From Auanema rhodensis (Eukaryota; Nematoda; Chromadorea; Rhabditida; Rhabditidae): a DNA stretch of 64,000 bases. Location of the stretch: NCBI GenBank assembly GCA_964057225.1, contig OZ059897.1, positions 10,354,001 to 10,418,000 of the forward strand, written 5' to 3'. How positions within the stretch are numbered: the first letter of the stretch is position 1; the number at the start of each line of letters is the position of its first letter. Both the position numbers and the translations under genes were made by a program. The notes below the pieces were generated by a model. That model saw only the letters and a program-made list of their open reading frames with translations. It was not told the origin of the DNA and searched no databases. Below are positions 39,792 through 50,923 of the stretch, piece after piece.

Positions 39792-39795
39792 GTTC
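39792..39795. repeat. Target-site duplication of element B, left copy (GTTC)
   Basis: GTTC here and at 51261-51264. The uninterrupted paralogous spacer survives between copies 76 and 77. Confidence 0.93.
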
Positions 39796-40132
39796 CGTTC
39801 CATTCGGAAATCAATACGTAGCAGGCGGGTTAGAATCAGACGACATGAGGCTGAGAGAGGACGACACGCCCTTCATATGGAACACAGACTTCAGCTTTGC
39901 CTTATGGAATGACTATGGATGGTTGGTCTTCCTTTCTTAGCTCTCTTTCACTTTATATCTTTATGTAGACTTATATAACTTATTGTAATCATGTAGACAT
40001 AATAAACCTTTCTTTCTCGAGTCTTATGTTTATCCATTATGCTCTTTATCTACCGCTACATCTGGAATACTATCACACTCATCTTGTAGGCTTTATTGGT
40101 CTATAGGATCGACGTGAGAGCATAACGGAACG
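39796..40132 (+). repeat. 5' LTR of element B (337 bp)
   Basis: CGTTCC...GGAACG termini. AATAAACC poly(A) signal near 40002. Identical to 50924-51260 by eye. It shares its first dozen bases with the LTR of A. Confidence 0.94.
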
Positions 40133-40145
40133 TGGAGGTTCCACC
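40133..40145 (+). promoter_or_regulatory. Primer-binding site of element B (tRNA-Gln)
   Basis: TGGAGGTTCCACC directly behind the LTR, 13 nt complementary to the tRNA-Gln 3' end. Confidence 0.75.
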
Positions 40146-41541
40146 TCGAACATTTTTATCTTGATTTCTTGACTATTTTCTCTTATATTTCGTTATTTTT
40201 ACTACATTTCATTGAATCTGAATTCTCTTATATCTCTACACCATCTACTCCATGTCTTAACACAATACGGTGGGGCCAACAACGTTTAAAAGGGAACAGA
40301 TGCAAGGACCACTCCTTTTGGAGATGGATTTTATATTTTTTGAAACTGAAGTTATATTTTCCCGTTTGTTCACAATTTTCTGTCTGTCTGAACCCAACAA
40401 TTTTTATATCCTTGCTGTTAACATCAAATACTCTGTTACCCGAACTCGAAGCATTTTTGAGGACCCTAGGATGAATTAGTGAACAAATTCACCCAAGGAT
40501 AATTTTTATTGAGATTTATGCCCACACTTTCCCCTTTTAAGGATTGATTTTGGCTTCGAGGAAAGAATAGCCACGGTTATTTCTTTATTTTTGTGGATGA
40601 AACAATTTTGCGCACCAAATTGAGATTATTTCATATTTTGCGATCAGGACTATTTTATTTTGCGTTACATTTCTGTTCAGACAACTTTTTGCCATTAACA
40701 TCCGAAAATATTTTGATAACGCATTGAATTTACACGGGAAACCTCACCTAAATGGGAGGAATATTATGAAAAGTGAATTTTAAGATCGCTATAGTCCGAA
40801 AAATCCTGTACAATTTTACGAACTGAATTATTATTAGTGATTGTCTATCAGGTCGTGTTGGCTTAAGCATATCAGTTTGGATTTTCTCCCCTTACTATAT
40901 GTCACCTTCCTCATACCGTTATTGTTGTTTTGAAGCATAAGACTCATTCCTAAACACCATAATTCTTTAAATATAGTTATTGTAATCTTTAGTCATCTAT
41001 TCCTAGCCATAATTTTAAAACTAGATTTCTGATCATGATGGGACTACGGTACTCATTCGTTTTCCAAATTGCTTCCTTAAAAGAGTAATGCTATTACGAA
41101 TGTACATTATGAAAACCGCTAAAATCCTTTGAACATTTACCAAAGTCCATTTTCGTGGCATTTTCGATCACTCGTGAGTCCAAGAAGATCAGAATCGTCA
41201 GAAAAAGAAAAAAAATGGGAATAAGGACTAATGAGATTGCTCAGGCATCAATCAAGTAAGCACTGAACATTTTTTGAACATATACAAACTGGTTGAATTA
41301 TATACATTTAAGAATATTAAATTGGAAAGCGAACAAAGTCCAAATTTTCATACGGTAGTAGGCGGATCTCTGTTAAAGGCCACAACTTAGATTCATTCCT
41401 TAACGCCGACTATACAAACCAGTTACTCACAGCTTTCTCACCCCTTTTCCAAAACTCCTTATCCATAACACTCATTAACGTCTCAAAATCCCCCACGTTA
41501 CTAAACACTCAAGGTTTTTCCAAACCAAGAGCGCTACCAAA
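40146..41541 (+). other. Leader of element B
   Basis: No convincing gene. Short open frames exist on both strands (40169-40474 plus; 41033-41161 minus), but they are not conserved with A. The gag frame is open from 41479 without an ATG, with the same translated motif (IPHVTKHSRFF) as in A. Confidence 0.6.
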
Positions 41542-44500
41542 GTGGATAAGCGATTCCGATCAGCTGTACCTCTCAGTACACGAACTGATTTTGATCTGCG
41601 AGACTCAGCTCCACTCACCAGAAGCCGAGCTCGCGCACAAAGCATCGCTATAATCGAAGACGAGCAGAAAGCCGAGCACAAAACCGACAAGTTCTTTACT
41701 CCTCGTGCAGGCACTTATTCACCTACTGAACGATTAAGCGACGAGGATTACGTACCACCAGGAGGAGAAGAAACATCCATCATAGTGGAAGAACAAACAC
41801 CAGTTACTGCTAAAAAGGTACGCTCCTCTAATTCAAATAAAAATAAGAAAAATAAAAATAAAAACTCAAGCAAATCGGACGCATCTCTCTCTCTGTCCAT
41901 CCCTGAACCAACAGTTTCACCTTCAGTAGCCACTACTAGTGCAGGCGGTTTACAAACTTTTAAAAACATAGTTTCTGATCTCTTCAATCGTTCACCAAAA
42001 GATCGAAACTTGAACACCAGCCACACGAATAGATACTCGTCGGTTCCAAACATTAATTTATCTCCCATACAACCACCCGAACATACACATCTTGCTATTA
42101 CTGATAACCAAACTTCAACCCCAATTTTACCAAATACAACAACAGGAAGTTCAAAAGCACCAAACCAACCCAGCCGCTCAGTACACACAACCCCTGTGTC
42201 TGAGAACTCATTAACAACAGGCAGAGTGATAAAAATGCCATCTGCCCGTACAAATAATATGGCAACTGAACCTTCTTTACCTGGGGCAGGGAAAACTACC
42301 ATAGCGCAAGCCTTGTTATCACCCTACTGCCCAACTTATGATGGCAGTCGCAACTTTCGAGATTTCACGGCTAAATTCAACCTATTTGCCAACGCTGTAG
42401 GTCTGGTAATCCCGGAGAGATTAGCCCTTCTACCTTTGCTTCTTAAAAACGAAGCAGCGGAAGAAGCGTACAGGCAAGTACCTGAACAATTAAAAACCAC
42501 CGGTTCATGGAATGACCTGTTAAGAGCTTTAACATCTAAGCTGTGTCCTGAATATAATCAGGACCCCGCGCTAATCAATCTCCAAAATACAACCCAAGGG
42601 GATCTGACAATTGACGCTTACGCTCAATCACTGAGAACGATTGCACTAAGCGCTTTTGCCACGGATGACCCTCACAAAGATCACATATTAAGATCAACTT
42701 TCCTCAGAGGACTGAAAAATACTCTGAAACCAGCTGTGATTCGAGCGAAGCCAAAATCCTTCACGGATGCGATTGAGGCCGCTCGCTGGGAAGAATCGAT
42801 AATGAACCAGACAACAGACACGCAGTCCATGCTAGTCAATGCTGTAAACAAAGCACTAGCTCCTTTCGCGCGCACAAACGAGAGACGAGATAACCGAAAT
42901 TTCGACCGTAATTATCCACGTGATAACCAAAACAATAAAAATTATCATAATTATCAAAATTATCAGAAAAATAAAAACTTTTCAAAATATAATAACAACC
43001 AAAATCGTAACGGCTCTTTTGCTAATTATCGCCGTAACAATAATTATGAACGAAATTCGGGACGATTTAATAACAACTGGCATTCAAACAATTTTAATCC
43101 TTCAAACAATAGTAGAAGAGGAAGGACTAATGAACATAACGGACAAAGAAGAGTCCATTTTAACAATCAAAGAGATCAATCAAGAGGACGAGATAGAAGC
43201 ACACCACGAATTAACTCTGTGACCCTTTCACCGTTATCACTAACGGTTGTAATGGCAATCACAGTAGCAATTTTCCTGCCATGTGTAACTTCATATCAAA
43301 TTTGCACAAAAGCAACTGGAGGAGCCTTATTAGTTCCACCAGTAGTAAAGAAATGTAAATTAACAGAAACAAATCATGTGCTACGTACACAAATCCATTT
43401 ATACACGCGAAACCACACGGCTCACGAGTGGGACGCGTGGCGCTGCTCGAAGGAAGTACACAAGCTGTGTGTACGCGATTTGTTATTCCTCCGCGACACA
43501 AACAGAACAATCGATAGGGTGCAGCCTATAGCGGCGCACGAGTGCAGGCAGGCGATTCGCGATCGCAAATGGAATAACATGGAGCTGGAGAGAATCGATA
43601 GTATAGCACAAGCAACCCCAAAGCCCTCCTATGATCCGGCGCGCGCGTTTAGCCGCGACGAGTGCGAGGAGCGGCCGCGTTTAGTACTAGAGCGCGGAGT
43701 CATGACCCGCATGCCCGATGATACAATATTATCCAATTTAATACTAAACACTGAAGGTTGTAGTGCTCATCATGGTAATTGCAAATCAAATACATCAATA
43801 ATTATATGGGATCCCCAAACATCGGATTCCCGTTGTAATTATATCGATATGCATTACTACGATGCTATAATAAGCAAAGAAACTATTTTGATTCCAAGTA
43901 CACAATCAGCGCTTATCCTTTCGAGTAAAATAACACCAAAACCAATTGCATCCTGCTTTAGACAACCAGCATTCCATACAACATCAGGAAATTATATAAC
44001 ATTCCCCAAATATCCTAATGATAACAATATCACACTCCTAATTGAACGAGAATTTAAGAAATTGCCGTTCAAAAGACCTAAACGCGCAACTTCTACAAAA
44101 TGCTCATTCCCATTCGATCAGGATAGAATAAATGAAGTTGAAGATTTTGAAACGTACACGCTTCGAATTTGTCCATATCCATTTTTAAGACCACTTATGA
44201 GTAATCCAGGAATTACACAAATTATTCCTCTAATTAAAGGAAGACGTATGGTAGACCCTACATATTCCTTGAAAGAATGGATAATAGCCCATCGTGAAAA
44301 TTTTGAATTTTTCTTTAAAATTCAAATTTATGAGAAATCTTTAAGACATTTTCTCAAGCAATATGATTTCCGTGATAAAGACGAAGCCATTTTACAATAT
44401 GTTGCTCAAAGAGAATTAGCTTTAGCTACAAAAGCTGGAATATCTTATTTAACATCCAGGCAACTTCTTCAACAAATATCAGATCGTTTGACCGTTATTG

Positions 44501-47500
44501 AATTTGATCGGTTAATTCGTACAAAAGAAGGCACTTATCGAGAGCGTGCTGAAACTATTGCTCTTGATTTAGCCAATACACCAGTTATAATTGAAGACAA
44601 ATTAACAGTTCCATCAAGACAAGAAATATTAAAAGCATTCGTAAAAATGCCACCAATAAGGAAACAATTATTAACTGATCAAGAAGAAAGAAACAGCAAA
44701 TTTATAAAAGATACAATTGACCTTGTACATGAGCTAAAAACTCTCGTTACGCTTAGAAGAAATAAAACAGCAGCTGATATTGATGACATAAAATTTATAA
44801 ACCTTCCATCTTCACGAATGTTTGTACTTGATACTGATAAATTGTTCTATGACATCAAGAATAATTTTGGAATACCAATTGGACCACATCCCAAGCTCAT
44901 AGAGCCCAACAACATCTCTAAGGACTTATTATTGGAAATATTTTTACCACTACTAAACGATAATATTTTGCCTAATACATCTAGTAGAATATCATCAGAA
45001 CAGTTAAAAAGATTAATGACAGAGAAAATCCATCTTAAATCGTTGCAAACCACGACGCGTGCGCCAAGCAACGCGGCAGGCGGCGCGGCCGAGATGGCAG
45101 CCCTCCCTATAATCGATCGTGAGGCGCTGATCACAACAGATCCCGCAATACTGCCGCAAACATCTACAAGCCCTCGGGCAGCCGCAGCAACTACCGCGCG
45201 CGCGCCTTCATTGATGGCCCAGCCCGAAACAACGGCGCGCCATACAACCGCAACGACAACCGCGCGCGCAACAATATCGACCCGCACGCCGCCAACTACT
45301 ATTCTCTACGCTGTTCATCAAGATCAACAAATTCCAATAATGGAAGAAACAACATATACACCAATATCTTTGATTCGTAAACATAGAGCATCATCAACGC
45401 CTACAGCCACCGATATAGAGTCTGTACAGGCTAATGCTCAATACATTGCCACAAAAGTTGACTCTGAACAACAGTTTCGCCAAAACATAACAAGCAGAAT
45501 TGCACAAGATCATTTGCAATATGCTACAACTATGATTCAAGAAGAACTGCAGAAACATTTTAAAGAGTCATACGAATCAATATGTGAGATCCAAAATAGG
45601 TATCTTGAATTATGGAGATCAATTTTACAAATCGAACCAACAATAGCTATGCGTACAATACTGGGAAGAGAAGATATAGCCGCAAGATTTGTAGGCAGCG
45701 AGATATTACATATACATGTTTGCCCGGTAGTATTACAAAAGACTATATATCACAATCACACTGTGAATGGCACATGTTATCTCGAAACCCCAGTATTAAC
45801 ACAAGAAGGACAATTACTGTTTGCCGCACCAGGATCGAAAGACCTATTACCTCATGGTAAAGAAATTAACTGTGATCACGTACCAACAGACGTATGGTCA
45901 ACAGACGGTGAATGGAAAGGAATTAATGGTACTGTAGACGTCAGTCTTATATCCATGTGGGACGGACTTCATCATGAAAAGATCACGCCATTAAAATTCA
46001 CAGGAGCACACTTATACACCAACTTATCATCTCGAGTGTACTCAATGACAACAGCCATTGCTTATGGTGCTAGTTTAGCATCGATTCGTCAAAATCACGT
46101 GCTTCACACAATTCATCATGATCCAAAAATATCATCAGCATTCAGCATATTGAAGAAAAGTAGTGATTACATCTCCAAAGCCAATGAATTCACCAAAAGT
46201 ACATGGAATTCATTTGTCGATACAATAGCAGGAACGATTGAACGAACACTCATCACTATTGGAGCAATTACAATTATTGTAGTTATACTGATCGTACTAG
46301 CCTTCGTTGCGAAAATATATTTTTTCAAACCAATAGGCATGCAAGTTATGCATATCGAACTCCGAGATCAAACCAACGATCTTCCCACATACGAAGAAAC
46401 ATTAGAGCTAGTAAGTCAACCTGATCAGCCAATACCAAGGAACATAATGAAACAGTACTATCCATCGTTTCTCACTTTAGTTCCACTAGCTATGCCCATA
46501 GTTTGTTCAGTTTCCAATCGCAAAGACCAAACTCTACCATTGTTATTGATGACTGTTAACGATAGACTAATCCTAACTCTTTGGGATTCAGGATCATCGA
46601 TTAGTTATATCAGACTCTCGACATTACATTACTTAACTTTGAATGATTTTGTAAAAAAGGATAAATCAGTTGCAACGACAGCAAACGGATCAGAATTTCG
46701 ATTTCTGGGAACAATTGATTTAACCGTAGAAATCGCTGGATATGAAATAGATCATACATTCTTCATTTCAAGAGATGAAGACTGTCCATCACCAGCATTA
46801 AGTGGATTAGATTTTATGAAAACACTCGATCGTCAAAATATCGGTATGAAACTTCGACCATTCAAACAAACGTTAGAAATCGGAAACCGCGTAGTACCGT
46901 TAGCCAATGGAAATAACGGGAATATCAGAAAAACATCATTTGCCATTAATTTGATAAATTTAAATCCACAATGTATCTTTCCTCATCAGACCTGTAGAAT
47001 ACCAGTAAGGTTAGCTGAACCCATATCACACAACGAAGTCGCCGTGCTACAACCCGATGAAGAAAAGACGATATCTACCACCTACGAAACAGCATTTCGA
47101 GACGTCAATTCAATTACCATGCCATTCAAAAACAACACTGATCATCCTATAGATCTATCACCCGGAAACATTATTGACAAAGCAAAAATAGGCGTACTGC
47201 CACAATACGAGATCTTTACGACCGAACACAATCCAGACTATATACCACCAGAAGCAGATTGGGAAAATAAATTACCTCATTTTCCTCAGGACTTTATGAA
47301 CGATCTTGATTTAAAAGACGCCGACCTAACTAAAGAACAAAAAGATCTTCTTCAGCTTTGTATTCTCCGTAATAGAGATGCATTTTTAAATGAGGATAAA
47401 CAAATAGGACTATTTAAAGGACCTGTAGAGCATTCAATACCTCTAAGAACAGATATGGACATGCCTAGACCGCGTATAACGCGTATCCCTATAGGCAAAC

Positions 47501-50226
47501 AAGAAGAAGTCGAAAGACAGGTACAGGAGATGCTGAAGCAAAATATAATTGAACCATCCACATCTCTTTTCAATAGTCCTGTAGTTTTAGTCAAAAAGAA
47601 AGATGAAACATTCCGTTTCGTAACCGATTTCCGTGCTCTAAATAACGTCACTCGCAAGCAAACGTACATCATACCTAACATCTCTGACATTGTCGATATG
47701 GCAGCCGGATCACAATATTTTTCTAACTTTGATTTAGTATCCGGATTCTTCCAAATAGCATTAAAGAAATCAGATCGACCATTAACAGCATTTACAACAA
47801 ACACCGGTACTTATCAATATAGAAGGATGCCTATGGGGTTATGTGGAGCGCCACATACCTTTCAAACAGCAGTACGATACCTTCAAAGCCGATGTAAATG
47901 CCGACTCTTTGTTTATTTGGATGATCTACTCGTTATATCAGACACTGCAGAACAACATCTTGACGATATAGCTGAGATTCTCAGAGAAGTAAAGAAATTA
48001 GGCATGAAAATAAAACTCAAGAAATGCGCTTTTGCAAGACCTGAAGTAAAATTTCTTGGTTTAATTGTCGGAAGAGATGGGGTCAAACCAGATCCACAGA
48101 AAGTATCCGCCATTCAAGACTATCCTGCTCCAAAGTCACCTACAGGAGTAAGAGCATTTTTGGGAATGGTAGGATTCTTTCGGAAATTTATTAAGGACTT
48201 TGCACACATCGCAAGCCCTTTATACGACCTTACAAAACTTGATGTGGAATTTCAATGGAATGACAAAAGTCAACAAGCTGTTGATACACTAAAAAGAAAA
48301 TTGATCCAAGCACCGGTCTTAAAACCACCAAGATCAGACCGTATGTTCATTATAGAAAGTGACGGTAGTAATATCGCAGTGGGAGCAGTGTTATTACAAC
48401 CTGAAGATCCCAATGAACCACTCAAAAACTTACATCCAATTGCATTTGCAAGCCGTAAACTTGTAAAAGCAGAACGTAACTATGCTCCTATTGAAATAGA
48501 AGCGTTAGGACTCGTATATGCTTTAGCTCAGTTTCGAACATATATACTTGGATCACATACAATCTGTATCACAGACCATCGACCATTAACAAGCTTATTG
48601 ACTCGTAGAGACCTTTTTGGAAGACTAGCAAAATTTCAATTAGTCATACAGGAATACGATATCGAGATAAGATACCGAGAAGGCAGACTAAACAAAGTCT
48701 GTGATGCTCTCTCACGATACATTGGAGATGAAGCAAACGATCCTAAACCGGAAAAGAAAAAGAAAACAAAAGAAATTCCGAAAGCTCAAATTAATTTCGT
48801 TAATGTACCTGACATTAGAGCAATTCAAGAGGATACACCTTGGATAAAGAGAACTATCGCCGAAATAGAATACAGAGCGAAAAAGAACATGCTTTCTAAT
48901 GATCGTTATTGTGTTATTGACAACATGTTATACACAAAACCAAGCAGAAAACGACCACACCCAGCTTTGATTTTACCAAGGGAAAGCGAACTTATCAACA
49001 AGGTTATCGAAGAATTTCACGAAGACCCAGCAATTGGAGCACATCAAGGAATTAACAAAACTAAAGAAGCCATACTACGAAGATTTTGCTGGACGAATAT
49101 GCAAACGGACATAGCAATTTTTGTGAAACAATGCGTTAAATGCGCACAAAGGAAGAAAGATCCTCACGCTATGACCGTTCAGCCTATGGGTCAATTTGAA
49201 ATACCATCAAAACCATTTGAGAGAATACATATGGATATTATGGGACCATTCCCTACTTCAAAAAGAAACAACAATTATGTCCTAACAATACAAGATTCAT
49301 TCTCCAAATGGGCGACAACCATCGCTATACCAACAATTGTCACCGATGTCATCATTGATAGATTCCTCAGGAATTTCGCATATATTTTTGGACCACCAAA
49401 TCGTTTAATAACCGATCGTGGATCTAATTTTGTATCAAAGAAATTTGAAGAAATGTGTGAAAAACTTGGCATTAAACACGAGCCAACACTCCCTCATCAG
49501 AAAAACTCTAATGGACAAGTCGAAAGACTACACAGAACGCTAGAAGAAGGATTAACACACTATCTCAACGAAGACGTAACTGATTGGGACATGTATTTAC
49601 CAAAAATTACTTTTGCGTTAAATACAATAACACACGCAACCACAGGAATCTCTCCATACATAGCATTATTCGGAAAAGAAAGTCGTATGAGATTAGACAA
49701 AGAATTATTCCCCGAGACATTACAACCAGAGATCTTGGAAGAAATTGAGAATACCGAATATATCAGAGGAGAAAGAAGAACCATCATTCAAGAAAATCTT
49801 GCAAAACATCAAGAAACCGCGAAGAGAAAACATGATGGACGACAACGAATAGAAGAAAGAGATATCCGAAAAGGAGACCAAGTTATGTTAGCAATTAAAG
49901 CGCATAAACCAGGTCAAAAGCTTCGCAAATCATATGATGGACCATTTGAAGTCATCAACGTTCAAGGAAACATGGTACAACTCAAGAATCCATTTGGAAA
50001 AATTCAAGACGTACACAAAGACAATCTCAAACGTTTTGAACGCAAAATGGACCATACAATCGCTCAAAACACGCGATCAAATACAACGACTCATGACACG
50101 GACGACCACAGCGATATTGAGATCATAAAAGTCATAAATGGTAACGATAACTATGACTCTACTGAAGAAACAGAACCAGAAGACCCATCGGACCAAAATT
50201 GGCTACCACCAAGAAGAAGACAATGA
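41542..50226 (+). CDS. Gag-Env-Pro-Pol polyprotein of element B (2,894 codons)
   Basis: One unbroken frame; residues are counted from the GTG at 41542. Gag: Arg-rich N terminus, TYSP motif, capsid-like region about 245-420, Asn/Arg/Tyr-rich tail about 440-550, no zinc knuckle. Env: signal peptide about 557-584 with mature start YQIC at 585, RPKR cleavage site at 848, Ala/Thr-rich mucin-like stretch about 1169-1254, RKHR at 1282, gB-like region about 1317-1530, membrane anchor about 1566-1594, PTYEE tail near 1615. Protease D1682. RT D2064 and YLDD (2125-2128). RNase H D2274. Integrase HHCC, then D2565, D2625, E2661 (D-35-E). Protein similarity to A is strong in Pol and moderate in Env. Two patches of the Env coding region (about 43405-43725 and 45045-45300) are much more GC-rich than their surroundings. 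The start is uncertain, as in A: no AUG before about residue 233. Confidence 0.93.
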   Translation: MDKRFRSAVPLSTRTDFDLRDSAPLTRSRARAQSIAIIEDEQKAEHKTDKFFTPRAGTYSPTERLSDEDYVPPGGEETSIIVEEQTPVTAKKVRSSNSNKNKKNKNKNSSKSDASLSLSIPEPTVSPSVATTSAGGLQTFKNIVSDLFNRSPKDRNLNTSHTNRYSSVPNINLSPIQPPEHTHLAITDNQTSTPILPNTTTGSSKAPNQPSRSVHTTPVSENSLTTGRVIKMPSARTNNMATEPSLPGAGKTTIAQALLSPYCPTYDGSRNFRDFTAKFNLFANAVGLVIPERLALLPLLLKNEAAEEAYRQVPEQLKTTGSWNDLLRALTSKLCPEYNQDPALINLQNTTQGDLTIDAYAQSLRTIALSAFATDDPHKDHILRSTFLRGLKNTLKPAVIRAKPKSFTDAIEAARWEESIMNQTTDTQSMLVNAVNKALAPFARTNERRDNRNFDRNYPRDNQNNKNYHNYQNYQKNKNFSKYNNNQNRNGSFANYRRNNNYERNSGRFNNNWHSNNFNPSNNSRRGRTNEHNGQRRVHFNNQRDQSRGRDRSTPRINSVTLSPLSLTVVMAITVAIFLPCVTSYQICTKATGGALLVPPVVKKCKLTETNHVLRTQIHLYTRNHTAHEWDAWRCSKEVHKLCVRDLLFLRDTNRTIDRVQPIAAHECRQAIRDRKWNNMELERIDSIAQATPKPSYDPARAFSRDECEERPRLVLERGVMTRMPDDTILSNLILNTEGCSAHHGNCKSNTSIIIWDPQTSDSRCNYIDMHYYDAIISKETILIPSTQSALILSSKITPKPIASCFRQPAFHTTSGNYITFPKYPNDNNITLLIEREFKKLPFKRPKRATSTKCSFPFDQDRINEVEDFETYTLRICPYPFLRPLMSNPGITQIIPLIKGRRMVDPTYSLKEWIIAHRENFEFFFKIQIYEKSLRHFLKQYDFRDKDEAILQYVAQRELALATKAGISYLTSRQLLQQISDRLTVIEFDRLIRTKEGTYRERAETIALDLANTPVIIEDKLTVPSRQEILKAFVKMPPIRKQLLTDQEERNSKFIKDTIDLVHELKTLVTLRRNKTAADIDDIKFINLPSSRMFVLDTDKLFYDIKNNFGIPIGPHPKLIEPNNISKDLLLEIFLPLLNDNILPNTSSRISSEQLKRLMTEKIHLKSLQTTTRAPSNAAGGAAEMAALPIIDREALITTDPAILPQTSTSPRAAAATTARAPSLMAQPETTARHTTATTTARATISTRTPPTTILYAVHQDQQIPIMEETTYTPISLIRKHRASSTPTATDIESVQANAQYIATKVDSEQQFRQNITSRIAQDHLQYATTMIQEELQKHFKESYESICEIQNRYLELWRSILQIEPTIAMRTILGREDIAARFVGSEILHIHVCPVVLQKTIYHNHTVNGTCYLETPVLTQEGQLLFAAPGSKDLLPHGKEINCDHVPTDVWSTDGEWKGINGTVDVSLISMWDGLHHEKITPLKFTGAHLYTNLSSRVYSMTTAIAYGASLASIRQNHVLHTIHHDPKISSAFSILKKSSDYISKANEFTKSTWNSFVDTIAGTIERTLITIGAITIIVVILIVLAFVAKIYFFKPIGMQVMHIELRDQTNDLPTYEETLELVSQPDQPIPRNIMKQYYPSFLTLVPLAMPIVCSVSNRKDQTLPLLLMTVNDRLILTLWDSGSSISYIRLSTLHYLTLNDFVKKDKSVATTANGSEFRFLGTIDLTVEIAGYEIDHTFFISRDEDCPSPALSGLDFMKTLDRQNIGMKLRPFKQTLEIGNRVVPLANGNNGNIRKTSFAINLINLNPQCIFPHQTCRIPVRLAEPISHNEVAVLQPDEEKTISTTYETAFRDVNSITMPFKNNTDHPIDLSPGNIIDKAKIGVLPQYEIFTTEHNPDYIPPEADWENKLPHFPQDFMNDLDLKDADLTKEQKDLLQLCILRNRDAFLNEDKQIGLFKGPVEHSIPLRTDMDMPRPRITRIPIGKQEEVERQVQEMLKQNIIEPSTSLFNSPVVLVKKKDETFRFVTDFRALNNVTRKQTYIIPNISDIVDMAAGSQYFSNFDLVSGFFQIALKKSDRPLTAFTTNTGTYQYRRMPMGLCGAPHTFQTAVRYLQSRCKCRLFVYLDDLLVISDTAEQHLDDIAEILREVKKLGMKIKLKKCAFARPEVKFLGLIVGRDGVKPDPQKVSAIQDYPAPKSPTGVRAFLGMVGFFRKFIKDFAHIASPLYDLTKLDVEFQWNDKSQQAVDTLKRKLIQAPVLKPPRSDRMFIIESDGSNIAVGAVLLQPEDPNEPLKNLHPIAFASRKLVKAERNYAPIEIEALGLVYALAQFRTYILGSHTICITDHRPLTSLLTRRDLFGRLAKFQLVIQEYDIEIRYREGRLNKVCDALSRYIGDEANDPKPEKKKKTKEIPKAQINFVNVPDIRAIQEDTPWIKRTIAEIEYRAKKNMLSNDRYCVIDNMLYTKPSRKRPHPALILPRESELINKVIEEFHEDPAIGAHQGINKTKEAILRRFCWTNMQTDIAIFVKQCVKCAQRKKDPHAMTVQPMGQFEIPSKPFERIHMDIMGPFPTSKRNNNYVLTIQDSFSKWATTIAIPTIVTDVIIDRFLRNFAYIFGPPNRLITDRGSNFVSKKFEEMCEKLGIKHEPTLPHQKNSNGQVERLHRTLEEGLTHYLNEDVTDWDMYLPKITFALNTITHATTGISPYIALFGKESRMRLDKELFPETLQPEILEEIENTEYIRGERRTIIQENLAKHQETAKRKHDGRQRIEERDIRKGDQVMLAIKAHKPGQKLRKSYDGPFEVINVQGNMVQLKNPFGKIQDVHKDNLKRFERKMDHTIAQNTRSNTTTHDTDDHSDIEIIKVINGNDNYDSTEETEPEDPSDQNWLPPRRRQ

Positions 50227-50888
50227 AAGAAATAATTTCGAGATTGATAAAATTATTGTAAAACTTTGTATCAACTCTCTTTTAAAAAACCAGAGCTATT
50301 AATATTATTATATCATTGAAAAACTTGAGTAAGACGAGATGTAAGCTAATAATCAATGAGCATTTCAGTTTCAAAGCATATATGATTATAAAACTTCATC
50401 AATTTCAAATAATTTCCCGTAAATAAAGAAGAAATGAAAGATAAGAGACATTATATTGCATATTCATCTGAGCAACAGTCCTTATCAAGTAGTTAATGAT
50501 TCAATTCCGGAAATTATATGGGATTTACTTTAATTTTTTTTTATTATTACAATTTGCTTTGAATACGCTGAGGAAACATGCTAGCTCCATCGATAATATA
50601 GCATGACTCTCGTTTCTCTATACTCAAACAAGTTAGACATGCAGCGTCGTGCCTAAAAAGCTATTTTGCGCACTCTCGCTGACAAAATATAGCCCTGGTA
50701 TTCTAAAAGATTGTTTTATTCCTTAATATTCATGTATTTTCAAATAATTTTTATTAAATTCTTTTCAGATAATATTGTTTAACATTATATTGTAATTTTT
50801 CTTTACTATTTTTATGTTAACATTGTAATTTTTAATTTTTAAAACTAAACCTTCTGCTACGATTGGAACAAGCCACATATTTTGCTAT
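50227..50888 (+). other. 3' untranslated region of element B
   Basis: AT-rich and colinear with element B'. I see no gene. Confidence 0.6.
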
Positions 50889-50902
50889 TCGCGAGGACGC
50901 GA
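50889..50902 (+). promoter_or_regulatory. Conserved CGCG hairpin before the polypurine tract, element B
   Basis: TCGCGAGGACGCGA: CGCG arms kept relative to A, one centre base different. Confidence 0.45.
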
Positions 50903-50911
50903 CATAAACTC

Positions 50912-50921
50912 GAAAAAATGG
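50912..50921 (+). promoter_or_regulatory. Polypurine tract of element B
   Basis: GAAAAAATGG, two bases before the 3' LTR. Confidence 0.65.
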
Positions 50922-50923
50922 CA

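Larger units (their letters stand above)
29227..39795 (+). repeat. tRNA-His tandem array, block 3 (32 units)
   Basis: Same unit as block 1, but with new variants: the C62 to T tRNA type with a TTTTAGTAAC spacer first appears here. Units 58-63 form the first part of a 13-unit block that is repeated from unit 71. It ends at GTTC, the left duplication of element B. Confidence 0.96.

Noticed and set aside
40169..40474. Small + strand frames in the leader of element B (also 40270-40479, and 28546-28752 minus in B')
   Set aside because: The frames are fused or shifted by small indels between B and B', have no counterpart in A and encode low-complexity hydrophobic peptides.
41033..41161. Antisense 42-codon frame in the leader of B at about the same distance from gag as the antisense gene of A
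   Set aside because: It is also present in B', but it ends without a usable intron or second exon, and its residues do not resemble exon 1 of the A gene.
49934..50128. + strand 64-codon alternative frame in the pol tail of B
   Set aside because: Not listed as a gene. It overlaps pol fully and the equivalent frame in A stops after three codons. It matters only as the possible tail of the spliced product discussed for B'.
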